Shown piece by piece: positions 46,419 through 60,006 of a stretch of DNA of 64,000 nucleotides (its first letter is position 1; each line of letters starts with the position of its first letter). The stretch is from contig NC_063446.1 of assembly GCF_020379485.1 (NCBI RefSeq), forward strand, positions 23,772,610 through 23,836,609, given 5' to 3'. The notes under the pieces are model-generated. The model ran no database searches, was not told the origin of the DNA, and saw nothing but the letters and a program-made list of their open reading frames with translations. Both the position numbers and the translations under genes were made by a program. This DNA comes from Brassica napus (lineage: Eukaryota > Streptophyta > Magnoliopsida > Brassicales > Brassicaceae).

Positions 46419-47178
46419 CTAAGCCCTTGAGAGTAGTTGTAGCTTCAAGGCTGAGTTATCTTTCTCTAAAGCCTCAGAGTTTCAGGTAAAGGTCCTCTTC
46501 GTGAACTGAAGCAGTAGTATCAACCTCTTCTTTTCCAGTTCCAAGTCTGGCTTGAAGCTCCTTGATTTGGGATTCAAATTCAGATCTTGTAGCTTCCCAC
46601 TCCGAGCATTTCTTGTTTATAGCTTCTTCTTCTATCTTCTGTTTTTGCTCTTCTCTTCCCTGCCAGAGCTGCCTCACACATTCCTTGAGTTCACTATCAA
46701 GAGCTGAAACTTTGCTTACAGAAGCATTAAGCTGTTGCTTTAGAACCGCAGCTTCTTTCTCAACCTATATAAAGAAAAATGGCCATGAACATTCGTTGAT
46801 ATTACTGAGAACTAAATGACAAGAACAAGAAGTAACCTATGACAGCTTCCTCTGCAATTTAGTTTATATTCTTGTAGTTTCAATCACATTCTACCATAAA
46901 ATGAAGAAGAAGAAACCATAACAAAAATCTATCAAGTTTTTTAGAAAAAAAAAAAATCTCTATTAATCATAGATGGAATAACGCTGGCCAACACAGCTAG
47001 AGATACAGACAAGAAATTGCTACATAAAACTCAAAAGCTTATTGACAAAAAAAAAAAGAGGAAACTTTACCTGATCGTGTGAGATTCTTTCAGAATGAGA
47101 AGAGAGTGAGCCTGTACTCTCTGTCTCTCCCCGACTTTTCTCAAAGGACTTCCTCCATAACCAGCTTCTCCGGTCCAT
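46419..47178 (-). pseudogene. FPP3: Broken filament-like plant protein gene (FPP3 relic)
   Basis: The first exon (47071-47178) encodes MDRRSWLWRKSFEK and SLSSHSERISHDQ, the conserved N-terminus of FPP3-type coiled-coil proteins (Arabidopsis At3g05270, DUF869). A second block (to 46764) encodes VEKEAAVLKQQLNASVSKVS and VRQLWQGREEQKQKIEEEA, clearly the same family. Between them only a scrap (EEAVIGY-like, near 46845) remains of about 60 expected residues. At about 46485 one extra base before GAGGCTTTAGAG shifts the frame, and homology ends at a stop near 46419, so the remaining several hundred residues are gone. It is collinear with Arabidopsis. FPPs are plant coiled-coil proteins; this copy cannot make one. 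Confidence 0.85.
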
Positions 47179-49160
47179 CTCCACACCCACCAAAAACATT
47201 CAAACACAATTCATCTGCAAAAGAAAAAAAACGAAGCTTTAAGGAGAAAAATCAGTTGGATTCACTTACAGTTAACTCTCTGACAAAAATCAATTTCCAC
47301 CAACTACAAAATCTCTGTCTATCTCCAAAGGTCTAATCTTTTATTTTATTTTTGATTGCTTGAGATGATGTAAAAAAGATGAACAAACTAAGAAACTTGT
47401 AAGGTTTTAGTTATTGGATTGCTTAACTTAGACCTTAATTCTTTAGCTAGTTTGTTAGCTAACTTGATCAATTGACCTTGATACGATTTGTGTTTGATGT
47501 TTGTTTGTTTTGTAAGGAGACAAGACACAGCAAATTTGGTTACCCAGTTTCCGTTCAGGTACGTCTGGCGGAAGAACTTCGCTTCCAATCCACTATCTCA
47601 AGTATAAAGGAGTTAATACAAAGAGATAATAGCTCTAGCAACTTCTACACCAATGTTAAGAGCTAAGAACTATCAACCTAGTTCTTCTTGATTCTGCAAT
47701 GCAACAGGTAACTCTCTCTCTATCTCTTAACCGTGAAGTAGCTCTGAAACCTGAACCTTTGCAATTGATTATTTTTCTCCGTTGTCCTTACGTAACCTTC
47801 AAGCTTTCCTTATATATGCAGATAACATCTGAAAGCCCTAGACGAACCAGGCCTTCTGATCCAACCATGTCAGCTGGCCCAACAAGAATAAACAACAGAT
47901 TGGGCCTTATGCCACACCTGTCGGAGCCCACACGAAGGTTTAGAGACGATAACCTCACAAAACTTAACACTGTACCTGACAACAAAACACAACACACCTC
48001 AAATCTTTCGCCATGAGCAGAAGAAATAATTGATGGAAGAAGATTAGTGTGAGAATCTGGCTGTCCAATCCAACGGCCATTTTCAGACAAGAACAGCTTA
48101 ATTTAAAAAAAAAAAAAAAAAGAGAAATGAAAAGTGGAAGTCTCGCCGGATCCACCACCACTTGATAAAAATGCGGAGAGGAGGAAGGAAAGTTGAAAAA
48201 TTCCAATTTAGCTACAATTCGCCATTTGATCAAAAGAAGCTATAATTCGCCAACACGTGCTACAATTTTGCAACTTCATTTTTATTAGAGTTTTTTGAGT
48301 ACAGAAAGGATAAGCCAACACGTGCTACATAACATTCTCCAAAAAGAATGAACACGTGTCAAGTGAGAGGCATGCACTCTTGACAATTCAGCTGCTCCGC
48401 CGGCTCCGATCTTCGCCTCCGGTGCCTCCAATCAATCAGACGCCGAGGCTGTTTTCTCTTCCCTTCCTCTACACTTTATCATCTTCGGAACTTGCACTCA
48501 TTAAAATTCGTTCTTTCGCCAGACAACCGCCGCTGGACCATCTACAGTAGAAAACTCGTACCTCCTCCGATTGTTAACTCAAGGAACACTTTAATCGAGT
48601 TAGAGAAGATTCTTTGTTGGACCATCTACAAGAGATGCCAAACTCTACTGAAACTCTCATACGTTGGTCAAGATTACTCTTAACATCTACATCCTCCTTT
48701 CCATCCGAGAGACTACTCATAATCATAGACAAGACAACAAACTTTCAAGTTTTGTAATGTTTTTATTGGCGTTATGTAGTAGAAGAATTTTTTACAAAAC
48801 TTGTCAGTGTTTCCCAGTGAAGATTGGCGGTGTCCGTACAACTCTTGCAAGAGTAAGACCGATCCTATAAAAATGAAGATTCTTTGGGTCCTTTCAGTTC
48901 TTCACATTGCTGGGAGTCGCATGCATATATTTTGAACATCACATCAGCAAACAAATCGATATATTTTTATTACAATATTTTCTACAAGTATACCATGGAA
49001 GGTTCAAGTAACTAAATGAAATGGAATCATAGAGTTCAGCATCCAAGCCGTACAAAAATTTGGATAAAATTTGAGGAGAAAACGTTATGGATGGATCTAC
49101 AAATTATCAGAAACTCACATTACCTTTTCAGGTTATAGGAAGAACAAAGGTCTAAATGGA
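47179..49160. other. Intergenic between the FPP3 relic and the Yip1 gene
   Basis: About 2 kb without a supported gene. Segments near 47830-48020 and 48370-48560 are GC-richer, with frames of 60-105 codons but no recognisable protein. The right end must contain the Yip1-gene 3' UTR. Confidence 0.4.
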
Positions 49161-50714
49161 TCATACGGTGACAGTGAATAGATAAAGCTTCAGCACAACC
49201 GCAAGCCCGAGCTGCAAAAGAAAGATGCTTGCGATTATCAGGATCGATCTCTCCCCAGCAGAATTGATATGCGCTTTGAGGTTGAGAGCCACAAAGGTTG
49301 CAGACATGAACCCTGCTACACCCGCAATAACCCATCTGAAGATCTCCACTGGCACGACCGAGAGGCACTGCAAACAGATTAAAAAATGTCAAAGTCTCAT
49401 TCATCATCATATTCAGATGTTTTCGATTTTTATTTAGGAGGAGAAGTATTGGTACCAATGCGGGGATAAACACGAATAGAGAATAGCCGTAGAGACAGAA
49501 GAGCTGGACTAGTCCCGAAGGTGCAGAGAAGTACTTGAGAACGACATATAACGCGAGAGGAACAAGCGTGACATAACCGTAGAACACTCCTGCGGACCAA
49601 GTCACAAGATTGATATCGTAGTTCCATTCTTGTTTCTTCCATTTGTGTGCCACGTATGTGACAAACGTGCCGATCGATGCCGCCACGAATATCAAAGTCG
49701 TGCATATCCAAAATGGACCATACCTGCGAAATGCAAAATCAATTATCAGATTTCGAGTTACATTGTCTGAGAAACCAAATGCATCTTAAGCTGAAAAAAG
49801 GATAAAGACTACAAATCTTACAAGTCAGGCTTATCGGCAGTCTTCTCCGTAAAAGTTCCACGGAACGGGAAGAGAGATTCTTTGAGCCTCTCCACAACAT
49901 CAGAAGTGTCGACATCAAAGAAAGGCTTGTAAGCACCGACAGTGAATTTATGGAGCCAGCCACCAGACTGAGGCTCATCTGTACTACTATTACCATTCCC
50001 AGAAAATGTATCTGCACCAGTAAGCCACATAACACATACCCCAAATCAGCAAGATATGAACACGTATCCACATTCTAAATTTTCCACAGCCTAACATCTT
50101 AACTAATAATATAAAAAGAAGTCAAGAGAATCAAATAATACCGTCAGCATCTCGAGGAGGATTACTACCACCAGAGATCTTGCCCTGAGTAGCAGACGGA
50201 GGAAAGGTTTGAAGATTTGACTCTGCATAACACAACAATGCAATCCTTTAATAAGAGCTCAACATGAACATAGTACATTTGTAATCACAAGATTCATTCA
50301 TCTGCTAATCCATAGATCCTTTCAAAATCCATAACAGTTCCTTACAAAGTTACACTGTAATTCCTTTTCTGTTAGCTCAAATCAACAAAACTCTTCCGTC
50401 TAAACCGATTCGTTCTTTCCTAAACGCTCTATTCATCAAATTTCACCTCGTAAACTGGAAATTTTGAGAGAATGCGACGATGTTACCTGCGAATTTGACG
50501 GTGGTGTGGCCTGGATCTGGAACAGACTACGATTTGACACACAAAAACACACACACAAACAATGGAAGCTAGATCAGATCGGGAGAATCAGTCTATGGAT
50601 GAGTACATATACACATTTATAACAACTGAGATCGAGTAGATAGAAGGAGCTTACAGGTACAGATCCAGAGACTTTCTGGGCGTCGATAGTCGTGTAGCTC
50701 CCGCCGGTGATCAT
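49161..50714 (-). CDS. Yip1-family integral membrane protein
   Basis: Six exons (50655-50714, 50487-50526, 50142-50222, 49822-50011, 49456-49723, 49161-49367) sum to 281 residues in one frame. It matches Arabidopsis At3g05280. The cytosolic N-terminal half contains HKFTVGAYKPFFDVDTSDVV and RLKESLFPFRGTFTEK, typical of the family. The C-terminal half has about five hydrophobic helices (TLIFVAASIGTFVTYVAHK; GVFYGYVTLVPLALYVVLKY; LFCLYGYSLFVFIPAL; WVIAGVAGFMSATFVALNL; ILIIASIFLLQLGLAVVLKL). Yip1 proteins act with Rab GTPases in ER-Golgi membrane traffic (family knowledge). Exons 1 and 2 are echoed in the deaminase gene 4 kb away. Intact. Confidence 0.93.
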
Positions 50715-51544
50715 CTTCCTCTCTCCTCCTTACCGATCTTCCCTCCGTCTCCTATCTCTCTCTAAGAAATCAAAATTTGCTTTGGAAAATTTTAATTCTT
50801 CGGTCCAAGACGATTTGATGGGAACCAGGGCGTAACCTTCTCCTTCGTTTAGAAGCTTAGTCCTACTAGCTCTATTTATTTTTATTTATTTTTTTTCCTT
50901 TTGTAAACAATTTTAAAAGAGAAAATGAACAAATTTGTCAGGTTTATGCAAATTTAATTGTGTTATTAATAAGTTAGTGCTACACATTTTATAGTATTGA
51001 TTCCAAATATCTAGACTATCAGTTTTTTTATAAGAATAACTAATCAAAAATCTCTTAAAAACTTGAGAAATTCATATTAAAATCTTTTAAATAAGAGATT
51101 TTGGTATCAATTTTCAAAATTTAGAAAAACTTCTTATAATTTATATTCACGTTCTAGCTGATTATCTCTCAATGTGAGTGCGCTTAGATGTCTCACAATT
51201 ATCATAGACTAATAATGAAACGCAAGAATCCACAACAATAGTATTATATTAGTCTTCAGTTGCTTAGGAAACAATTTTATTACGTCATTTCCTTTGTTCC
51301 TACACAAAGACTCACTTTTATTGACAACCATGCGCGCCAAGAAACTCAATCCAGCTACAACCAATTTTCATAATATGATCTATAGATCAAAACTTAGACT
51401 GTTTCGTGGAACTAAAAAACTATTACAATGCTTGTATTAGAATAAAAACCAGTGCATATAAGCGAAACCGAGATTTATCCTGCGTGAATCATACATAAAG
51501 AGAGAGAACAACTTGATCGACCTGCAAGCCTGTCCTTGCTTTGC
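50715..51544. other. Yip1-gene promoter and PNC1 3' region
   Basis: Holds the Yip1-family 5' leader and promoter at its left end (pyrimidine-rich, TCTCTCTAAG on the plus strand) and the PNC1 3' UTR at its right end. Nothing else recognised. Confidence 0.4.
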
Positions 51545-53027
51545 TCAAGGACTTTTCAACTTACCCTTTGTGAGAAACAGAGTTCTACGGATAGCTAGAA
51601 TGAGAATCCACGTTGTTGCACTGATCTTCTCCTTGATCATCAGTAGCAAAGCTGAGCTCAGAACTGTCTTCAAGATCTGAGCATGCAGCCCCTTAAAGAA
51701 CCCTAGCATCCCTTCTTTTCTCCATATGTCACAGACAACCCCTAGAATCGTTTTCCTTGTCCTTCTTACAGGCTTCTTAGTTTCCTTTCCCTTCGAGTCA
51801 TCAGCAGCTTGAATCATTACTTTGCACCTACAAAACTCAGATGCATGCTTTAATCTTATTCCAAATACATGACAATTCACTATGGTAATGAACAAATTTA
51901 AAGTAATCTTGTCCTAAGATTATTTTAAATAGGAAAAAAAAGATATAAATACCTTATTGCAGGATATGTGATGACAGTGGCAACACTTTTGGAGGCAGCA
52001 CCTAACAAGAAGGCCATAAAGGCAGAGAGCACCACCGGTGAAGAAGAACCATTCTCAGCTTTTGCTGTTTTCTGTTCAAGCAGACGCTGTTTCAGCTGAT
52101 CAAACACTGTATACTGCGCACACACACAGAGAAGCTAACTTGTTCATCATATAGTCATGCTAAATTCCAAATCCACCAGCGAAAATTCAAGTGAACATCA
52201 CCTGAATTGCGGGATTCGAAGTCAATAAAAGAGAGATCTCTAGTCCATCAAACGCGTCTCCCCATGCACCACCGGTTAAGGTCTTCCACAACCCTTTAGA
52301 TTCTCCAAACTCACTCGTTTGCATCCTTGACGAAGCTGTATCTAGAGGCTACAAAATAGATAAGACTCGATGCTTTTATTCAAATCATTTTTTTTTTAAT
52401 TGAATGTTAAATTTAATTCAAAAGAAAAATACTTTTTGTCCTTTTTTTAACTTAGAATCAAAAATTTACTCTATCTTTCCCTATTTTTGACTTCTATTTA
52501 TTCAAATCATTACAACACAACAGCTGAACTAATGTTCATCTAACGTAAACATGCCTGGGTTAAGACAGAAGTACAAGCTCCTGCAGCAGCAGCAATGAGC
52601 AAGTTCGCCTTCGTTCCGATCGATTTCGAACCGGTTCTTTGACTATACACCCTCTTGAAATAGCTATAGCTATAAAAGTAGATGAACTGCGAAACAAAGG
52701 ACTGCAGATTCTTTGTCCCTAGACCTTGATACAGCGACATAATCTGTCGTTTTGAAACCGCTTCCCACAGAACATCAGAGAGATGTCTTCATAATCATCA
52801 TAACACAAGAAACCATAACAAAACACGAGATCAAGAACGACATGTATAAATCATGAACACATCTAAACAAAAATCAAGAAGAACCTGTATTTTTGCTGGC
52901 CTTGGGCTCGAACCTCGGCCTGGAACTTTGATTTGCATGTATCGAGTGGATATAAGATGGTTGTGCTCAGAAGCGACCCCACGGCTCCGGAGGTCGCCTC
53001 TGACACCGACTCCAAATCGACAACCAT
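51545..53027 (-). CDS. PNC1: Peroxisomal adenine nucleotide carrier 1 (PNC1)
   Basis: Five exons (52885-53027, 52555-52786, 52202-52348, 51953-52113, 51545-51827) give 321 residues, the normal carrier length. It matches Arabidopsis PNC1 (At3g05290), which imports ATP into peroxisomes for fatty-acid activation and beta-oxidation. Mitochondrial-carrier signature motifs are present: [11 protein letters not shown] after the first helix (exon 1), [11 protein letters not shown] across the exon 2/3 junction, and YPAIRCKV across exon 4/5. The start [20 protein letters not shown] agrees with the family. Exon 2 ends CCCAG followed by GC, so its intron appears to be a GC-AG intron; a GT donor would break the QPLDT motif. 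C-terminal end KLKSP. Otherwise intact. Confidence 0.94.
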
Positions 53028-53938
53028 CTCTCTGATGATCAACAACGCTATGAGAGTTTAGGGAAGAGGCAGTGATCATATCATCTTCTTCCTCGGGAGT
53101 TTAAACAGCCGTTAGTATTGACGGCGTTAACTTCACCGTTACAATCTCCGGTTCACTGTTTGGTATAGTGGTTGGTTCCGGTTTAGTTCCGGTTTTTGTT
53201 TTTTTATTCTAAAAAGAATATAGAAATTGTTAGCTTATTTATGAAATTTGGTTCTGTCTGAGTAACAGTTGTAGGAATCGGCTAATATCCAATAAAATTT
53301 TGTTTCCAATTTTGACTTTTTGGTTAATTTCGGATAATTCAAGTATAAAATATGTTTTTTTGATCTTTTAATATCGAGTAATTCGGATAAATTAAATATC
53401 TTGAATGAAGCTATTGGAATGATTCAGTCTTTTCGAATAATTTAAAAGATTTTAAATATTTAGAATAACATATATTCTAGTTTTTTTTCAGTTGATAAAT
53501 AGTATTTTAAAAATATTTATTATTTTAAAAACTAAATATAATTACTATTTTTAGATATATAAACTGAATTCAGATATTCAAGTATTCATCTGGTTCTCGA
53601 TTCAATTTCTGGTTTGATTCCAATTTTTCGGTTTCAAAAATGTCGGTTGTTTATGAAATTTGATTTGGTTGGAATTGATTTTTTTTGTTTGGGTCCGGTT
53701 CGGAATGTCCAAGCCTAAATGAGAGAAGCCAAAATCTTTGACGTCATCTCAGTCACAACAATATTGTAGATAATGACATCAGAAAACTCGATTCTGTGAT
53801 AGATAGATAGATAGATCGTTCCCGCTAACAAAGCGTTGTTCTGCGTCTTAGAAGAAGCGAAAGAACAGAAGTACATACATACAAACACTTCCCGAAAGGA
53901 AATACAACGTGTAGGTGATTAGCAAATGCATTTTCTTA
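53028..53938. other. Intergenic with a degraded CGGTT-rich repeat
   Basis: The PNC1 promoter lies at the left. From about 53270 to 53716, words such as GGTTCGG, GGATAATTC and the end GGAATGTCCAAGCCTA resemble a decayed TAGGC-ended hAT element, but no 8-bp duplication was found. A (GATA)n run is at about 53799-53817. Confidence 0.4.
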
Positions 53939-55031
<1,093 letters not shown>

Positions 55032-57187
55032 CTTGCTCGTCCCCGATCTCCCCGTTCATCTCGGAGCTCTATAAAAAACGAAGTGGGACCCTCGAAGTCA
55101 ACTGCTATCCCAACTACTGCAGCACAATGGGCTTTGCGATGACGGGATCTCATTATGCTCGTGAACTGTGCTATTCCGGCCCAATTGTTAAAATTTAGTA
55201 GAATGTATATTTTCAGAACTGTTTTTAAAAATAGATTAGTTTCTTTGATTACATTAAAATAATATATTTTCATTAATGATAAAATCCGGTGACAATAAAT
55301 GTACCAATTCATCATCCACTTCCACGTACCATATCTCCAGTGCTAATTGTATCTAATGTCATTTAATTTCAGTTAATTATTATATTTGCTTCTTACAAAT
55401 TTGAATCCAAGCATAACAAAGTAACAAACTAACAACAAAAACAAAAGATAGGTTTCTTTTCTGCAAAAAAGAAAAACACAAACAAAAGCCATTACGCCAC
55501 GTGTCCCTGTTATTATTGTATTTCTTCAATAGTACAAACTCCAAAAAAGAAAACAAAGGAAACATGACTTTTGTATTAAAATGTTGGATTTATGTCCTTT
55601 TACAGATGGAAAATTGGATATATCCTAAGCTGTTTGGGTAAATGAATTAATTTTGGGTTTAAAATAAGAAATTTTTATAGATTTTTGATGATTAGTTAAA
55701 ATTAATTATATAATTTTTTTTATTAATGTTAGATACAAATTACATTTTTTGAACAAATCTACATATTATATATACATTTAAAAATCTACATATATTTGTA
55801 AGATTATTAACATTCCCATGTGTCATATATATTTAAAAATTAAATTAAATTATTCATTTATTAAATAATTCAAAATTTAAAATAAGAATCTATAAAAAAA
55901 ACTGAGAATTTATTTATTTTTTAAATTATTTATTTGTTAGTAATAAGACTGTTTTTAATAAAAATATGTATATTGAAAAATAGATAGTAAAATTACACAC
56001 AGTTATAAAACTTCTATTTGTACGATTATTATCATTTTTACATGTCGTTAAATTTTTTAGTTAGGTTTAAAGATTCTAAATAGTAATTTAATAGTTAAAA
56101 TAAAAAACGGAAATGTTTTCTAAAGATGGACATATATTTAAAATTAAAACATTAGTTACGTGCGAAAAAAGTTTTTGTATATTTCAAAACGCGGGCAATG
56201 CAATCACCCGCGCTTTTTTTTAAAAAAATTGTTTATTTATGTAGTTAAAATGTAATAAAATAGCATGTAATGCTTAATTGTAATGGCTGTAACAAAAATA
56301 TGGTGCTCTATTTCATAGTTACTCCCATTTTTATAGATTTCTTGTAACTTTATGCTTGGAATGTTTAAGAAATTAGATACTAACAAAGAGGATACATATG
56401 TTTTTATTCAAGGATAGGGTATTCAAATTAATGTAGGTAATTAAGAGCTTTGAGCTACCAAAGAGGTAAAAAACAGAACACAAGCAAGGAAACCAGTTGA
56501 ATCCACGTCAAGATAGTCAATCTTGTCCGTTAATCCTTCACACAAACGCTAGTATCACCGTTGAAACACAAAGCTTCCACTAAGAAGAGACACTTGGCTA
56601 ATTTTACTGCAAAAGTTACTTGGAACCAACCAGTAAATATATATAGACATGAGATGAAAAGAAAGACACAACAAGAAGAAGAGAAGAACAAGCTTTGTGT
56701 TTTCCTCTTTTGAATTTTCTTATCCCGCCTTTATCTGCATTATGATCTTCAAGGTATTCTTTTTGAGGCTCTCATGCATCTTGATGATGGATCATCTAGT
56801 CTCTCTCTGTTTTTTTGCCTCTGTTTCAGTAATTTCATCTTGTGGGGTGTATCAAAGTCTTCCCTTTTTCAACATATATTACCTTAAAAATTGGGTTTTA
56901 AGCCTCTAGATTTTTTCTAAAATATGATTAGTAGTTTGATTATGGCCATTTTCATTCTGATGATGGATGATCTATTATCTCTCTTTTTTTTCCTCTGTTT
57001 CAGTAATTTCATCTTGTGGGTTGTATAAAAGTCGCTTGATTCTTAGGTCTCTAGATTTTATATGATTAGTAGTTTGATTGTGGCCATCTTTCAATCTCCT
57101 TTTGTTTCAGATATTTTAGATGTCTTCTTACATGACAATGAATATGCTTATTCTGAAAAGTATTTTGATATTTGTTTGCAAAACCAG
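55032..57187. other. Intergenic, AT-rich, including the MIRO3 leader
   Basis: The deaminase 5' leader lies at the left end. From 55640 to 56260 the DNA is extremely AT-rich, with loosely repeated TTAAAATAAGAA(A/T) words. A CGCGGG-loop-CCCGCG hairpin followed by T's is at about 56190-56220. From 56690 onward lies transcribed-looking pyrimidine-rich leader DNA of the MIRO3 gene. Confidence 0.45.
56783..57105 (+). repeat. Duplication in the MIRO3 5' leader
   Basis: GATGATGGATCATCTAGTCTCTCTC with CTGTTTCAGTAATTTCATCTTGTGG at 56783-56850 recurs at 56959-57025. TATGATTAGTAGTTTGATT followed by (A/G)TGGCCAT at about 56923 recurs at 57061. Each copy contains CTGTTTCAG, a splice-acceptor-like site, so the leader may be alternatively spliced. 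Confidence 0.75.
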
Positions 57188-60006
57188 ATGATGAGGATGC
57201 TTGGTTTGGGAGGCTCTGGCTCGCCAAAACCGGTTCGGATCGTTGTGGTTGGTGAGAAGGGAACTGGGAAAACAAGTTTGATCATCGCTGCATTAAATGA
57301 ATCTTCTCAACCTCAGCCAAACATACCCCCTGTGTTACCTTACACCACTTTCCCTTCGGAATGGTTCCGTGACCCTATTCCTGCTACCATCATTGACACT
57401 TCTTCAAAGTAAATGTTTCTTATGATTTGTATATTTATTGACATCAACAAATGGATGCATGTAAAACATTGTTGTCTCTCCAGGCCGGAAGATAGAGAAA
57501 AGGTCGTTAAGGAAGTGAAAGAAGCAGATGCAATTGTTTTGACGTTTGTAGTCGATATACCAGAGACTTTGGACCGTTTAAGTGAATATTGGCTTCCTCT
57601 GTTTCGACAACTAGAGGTTTAGTTTCGTTCTTTCTTCTTTCTTCTTTCTTCATCGACCAGTTTTGCGTGTGTAACAAGTTTAAAGTTTATTTATATGCTT
57701 ATTCCCCTGAACAGGTGAGAGTCCCTATCATAATCGCAGGTTGTAGCGTTACCAATAGAGAGTATCATAATCAAAGCGGCATGGAAATAATAACAACATC
57801 TATAAGGGAACAATATCCAGAGATCGAGACATGTTTCGACTGGTCTGCTCATCATATTGTGCGTGAGATCTTTACATTTTAAGCATTTCAAGAACATTCA
57901 CATTGTGTCAATGACCTTACTGCTTCTTCTGTAGGCTCGAAAAGTGTTTTGGTATGCGCAACATGCTGTTACTAACCCTGTCGGACCAATATATGATAAA
58001 GAAACCGGTTCATTGAAGCCTCGTTGTGTTGCTGCATTAACTCGTGTATATGTACTCTCTACACGTGACACTGATTTCATTCTCAATGAAGCCGGGTTAA
58101 ACAATATTCAGGTAACCTCTTATTCCCTAGTTGTGTGTTCTTCTTTGTGTTGCTTCTATAAAGCAGCTAAGTTGCAAAAATATAATAGGCTCAATGCTGC
58201 TATGAACCACTGACACCTTCTCAAAGTAGAGGACTAATAGACTTTGTGCAAGAACGGTCTCCACTAGGAGTTGATGAAAACGGAATCACAATAGAAGGTT
58301 TCTTGTTTATGAACAAATACCTTGTGGAACAAGGAAGGATCAGAAGGGTATGGAATATACTCAGAAAATTCGGGTATAACAATGAGTTAAGACTCGCAGA
58401 TGATATGATTCCATATTCATCATTCAAACGCATGTCTGATCAGGTAAAAATATTCACAAATATAACTCAGTTTTTAATATTTGATCATGTTTCTGATTTG
58501 GCTTTGTCTTTCTGCAGAGTGTTGAGCTGTCTGATGAAGCTATTGGTTTCTTAAGGGGAGTCTATAAGAATTTGGATGAACACAGTGTAAAGTCTTATCT
58601 TTCTAGTTTAGATTACTTGTGGGAATTATAATATTTCTCAAACATTGGATTTGAATTTTCTCAGGGTAATAACTTGGGACCTCAAATGATTGGATTTGTC
58701 TTTCAAATTTCACCTGAAAAGTAACATTTTAAACTTCGAAAAAAGCGCGCAAAAATTTCGAATATAATATTTTCCTTTTTATTTGCTTATGTGTAATTAC
58801 ATTGGTTTGATTCATTAATGACAGTCCATGGAGCATAGCTCCTTATAAAGATGCGTCAGAGAAAACTGATGATGGAGGATTGTCACTTGAAGCTTTCCTC
58901 TCACTGGTAATCAAGAACTAAGTCTTTTAACGGTTTTAAGAGGAACCCATTTAAACTAAATCTTTGAAACTTTTTCCTGTATTTGCAGTGGAATTTGCTG
59001 ACACTAATAGATCCAGCTAGGAGTCTTGAATGTTTGATATGTCTATGTTATCCATCTTCAGCAGTTCGCATTACTAGGAGAAGAGCAATAGACCGCAAGG
59101 AGCAGAACTCTGACAGAAGAGTTTTTCAGTGTTTTGTCTTTGGCCCCAAGAATGCTGGAAAATCTGCATTGCTCAATCGATTTATCGGAAGGTCTGTCTG
59201 TTCTTTTAACTCAGTATATGTCAAAATATGTATGTCTGATTATATGAATCTTAGGCCATATGATGATGACAACAACAATGGATCAAATGAGGAACGTTAT
59301 GCTGTTAATATGGTTGACAACGATGGTGTAACTGGAGATGTAAAGAAAACTCTGGTGTTGAAGGAAGTTCAAATGCAAGAAGATGGATTCTTACCATCAA
59401 ATGAAGCGTTGGGAGCTTGTGATGTAGCTATCTTCCTTTACGATTCTTCTGATGAGTCTTCATGGAAGAGAGCCATTGATCTGCTTGTTAAGGTTGCAAC
59501 CACTAGTGAAGACGCTGGTCTAGAGTTTCCTTGCCTAATGGTTGCAGCTAAAGCTGATCTTGATTCATTCCCAGAAGCAATTCAAGAAACCACTAGAGTA
59601 ATAGTTATATCATGTTTCTTGATTTCTAATCATCAAAAGGTTTTTGTAATCATAAACTTAAATAAGTATGAGTTCTTGCAGGCCACACGAGATATAGGGA
59701 TTGAAGCTCCAATACCAATCAGTTCCAAACTGGGAGATTTGGATAACTTGTTTCAAAAGATATCAACCGCGGCTGAGCATCCTCATTTAGGTATCCCAAA
59801 GATTAAGTCGAAGAAGAAAAGGAGTCGCAAGCTAATGAAAAGATCTCTAATGGTGGTTTCAAGTATGTTTTTTTTGGTCATATGCCTATGTATCTTCATC
59901 ATAGTATTTGTGGATTCCTAACATGGTTTTTTTAACAGTTGGGACAGGGGCTGTGATCGTTGGGCTGGTGTCACTCCGTCTGTATGCCGCAAGAAAGCAG
60001 AGATAA
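57188..60006 (+). CDS. MIRO3: Mitochondrial Rho GTPase (MIRO3)
   Basis: Twelve exons (57188-57408, 57484-57616, 57715-57858, 57935-58111, 58189-58443, 58518-58586, 58665-58720, 58825-58906, 58989-59191, 59255-59597, 59682-59862, 59939-60006) sum to 643 residues in one frame. It matches Arabidopsis MIRO3 (At3g05310). The order is Miro-like: a first GTPase with P-loop VGEKGTGKTS; a middle region where EF-hands are expected but acidic loops are poor; a second GTPase with P-loop FGPKNAGKSALL; and a C-terminal anchor (GAVIVGLVSLRLYAARK) typical of outer-mitochondrial tail-anchored Miro. Miro proteins support mitochondrial movement and shape. Introns of 63 and 84 bases (59192-59254, 59598-59681) are multiples of three without stops. 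The start follows a leader acceptor (CCAG before ATG). Confidence 0.93.

Noticed and set aside
53270..53716. Third hAT element with TAGGC end
   Set aside because: Only the right terminus and CGGTT words are suggestive; neither a left terminus nor an 8-bp duplication could be found, so it was not called as an element.
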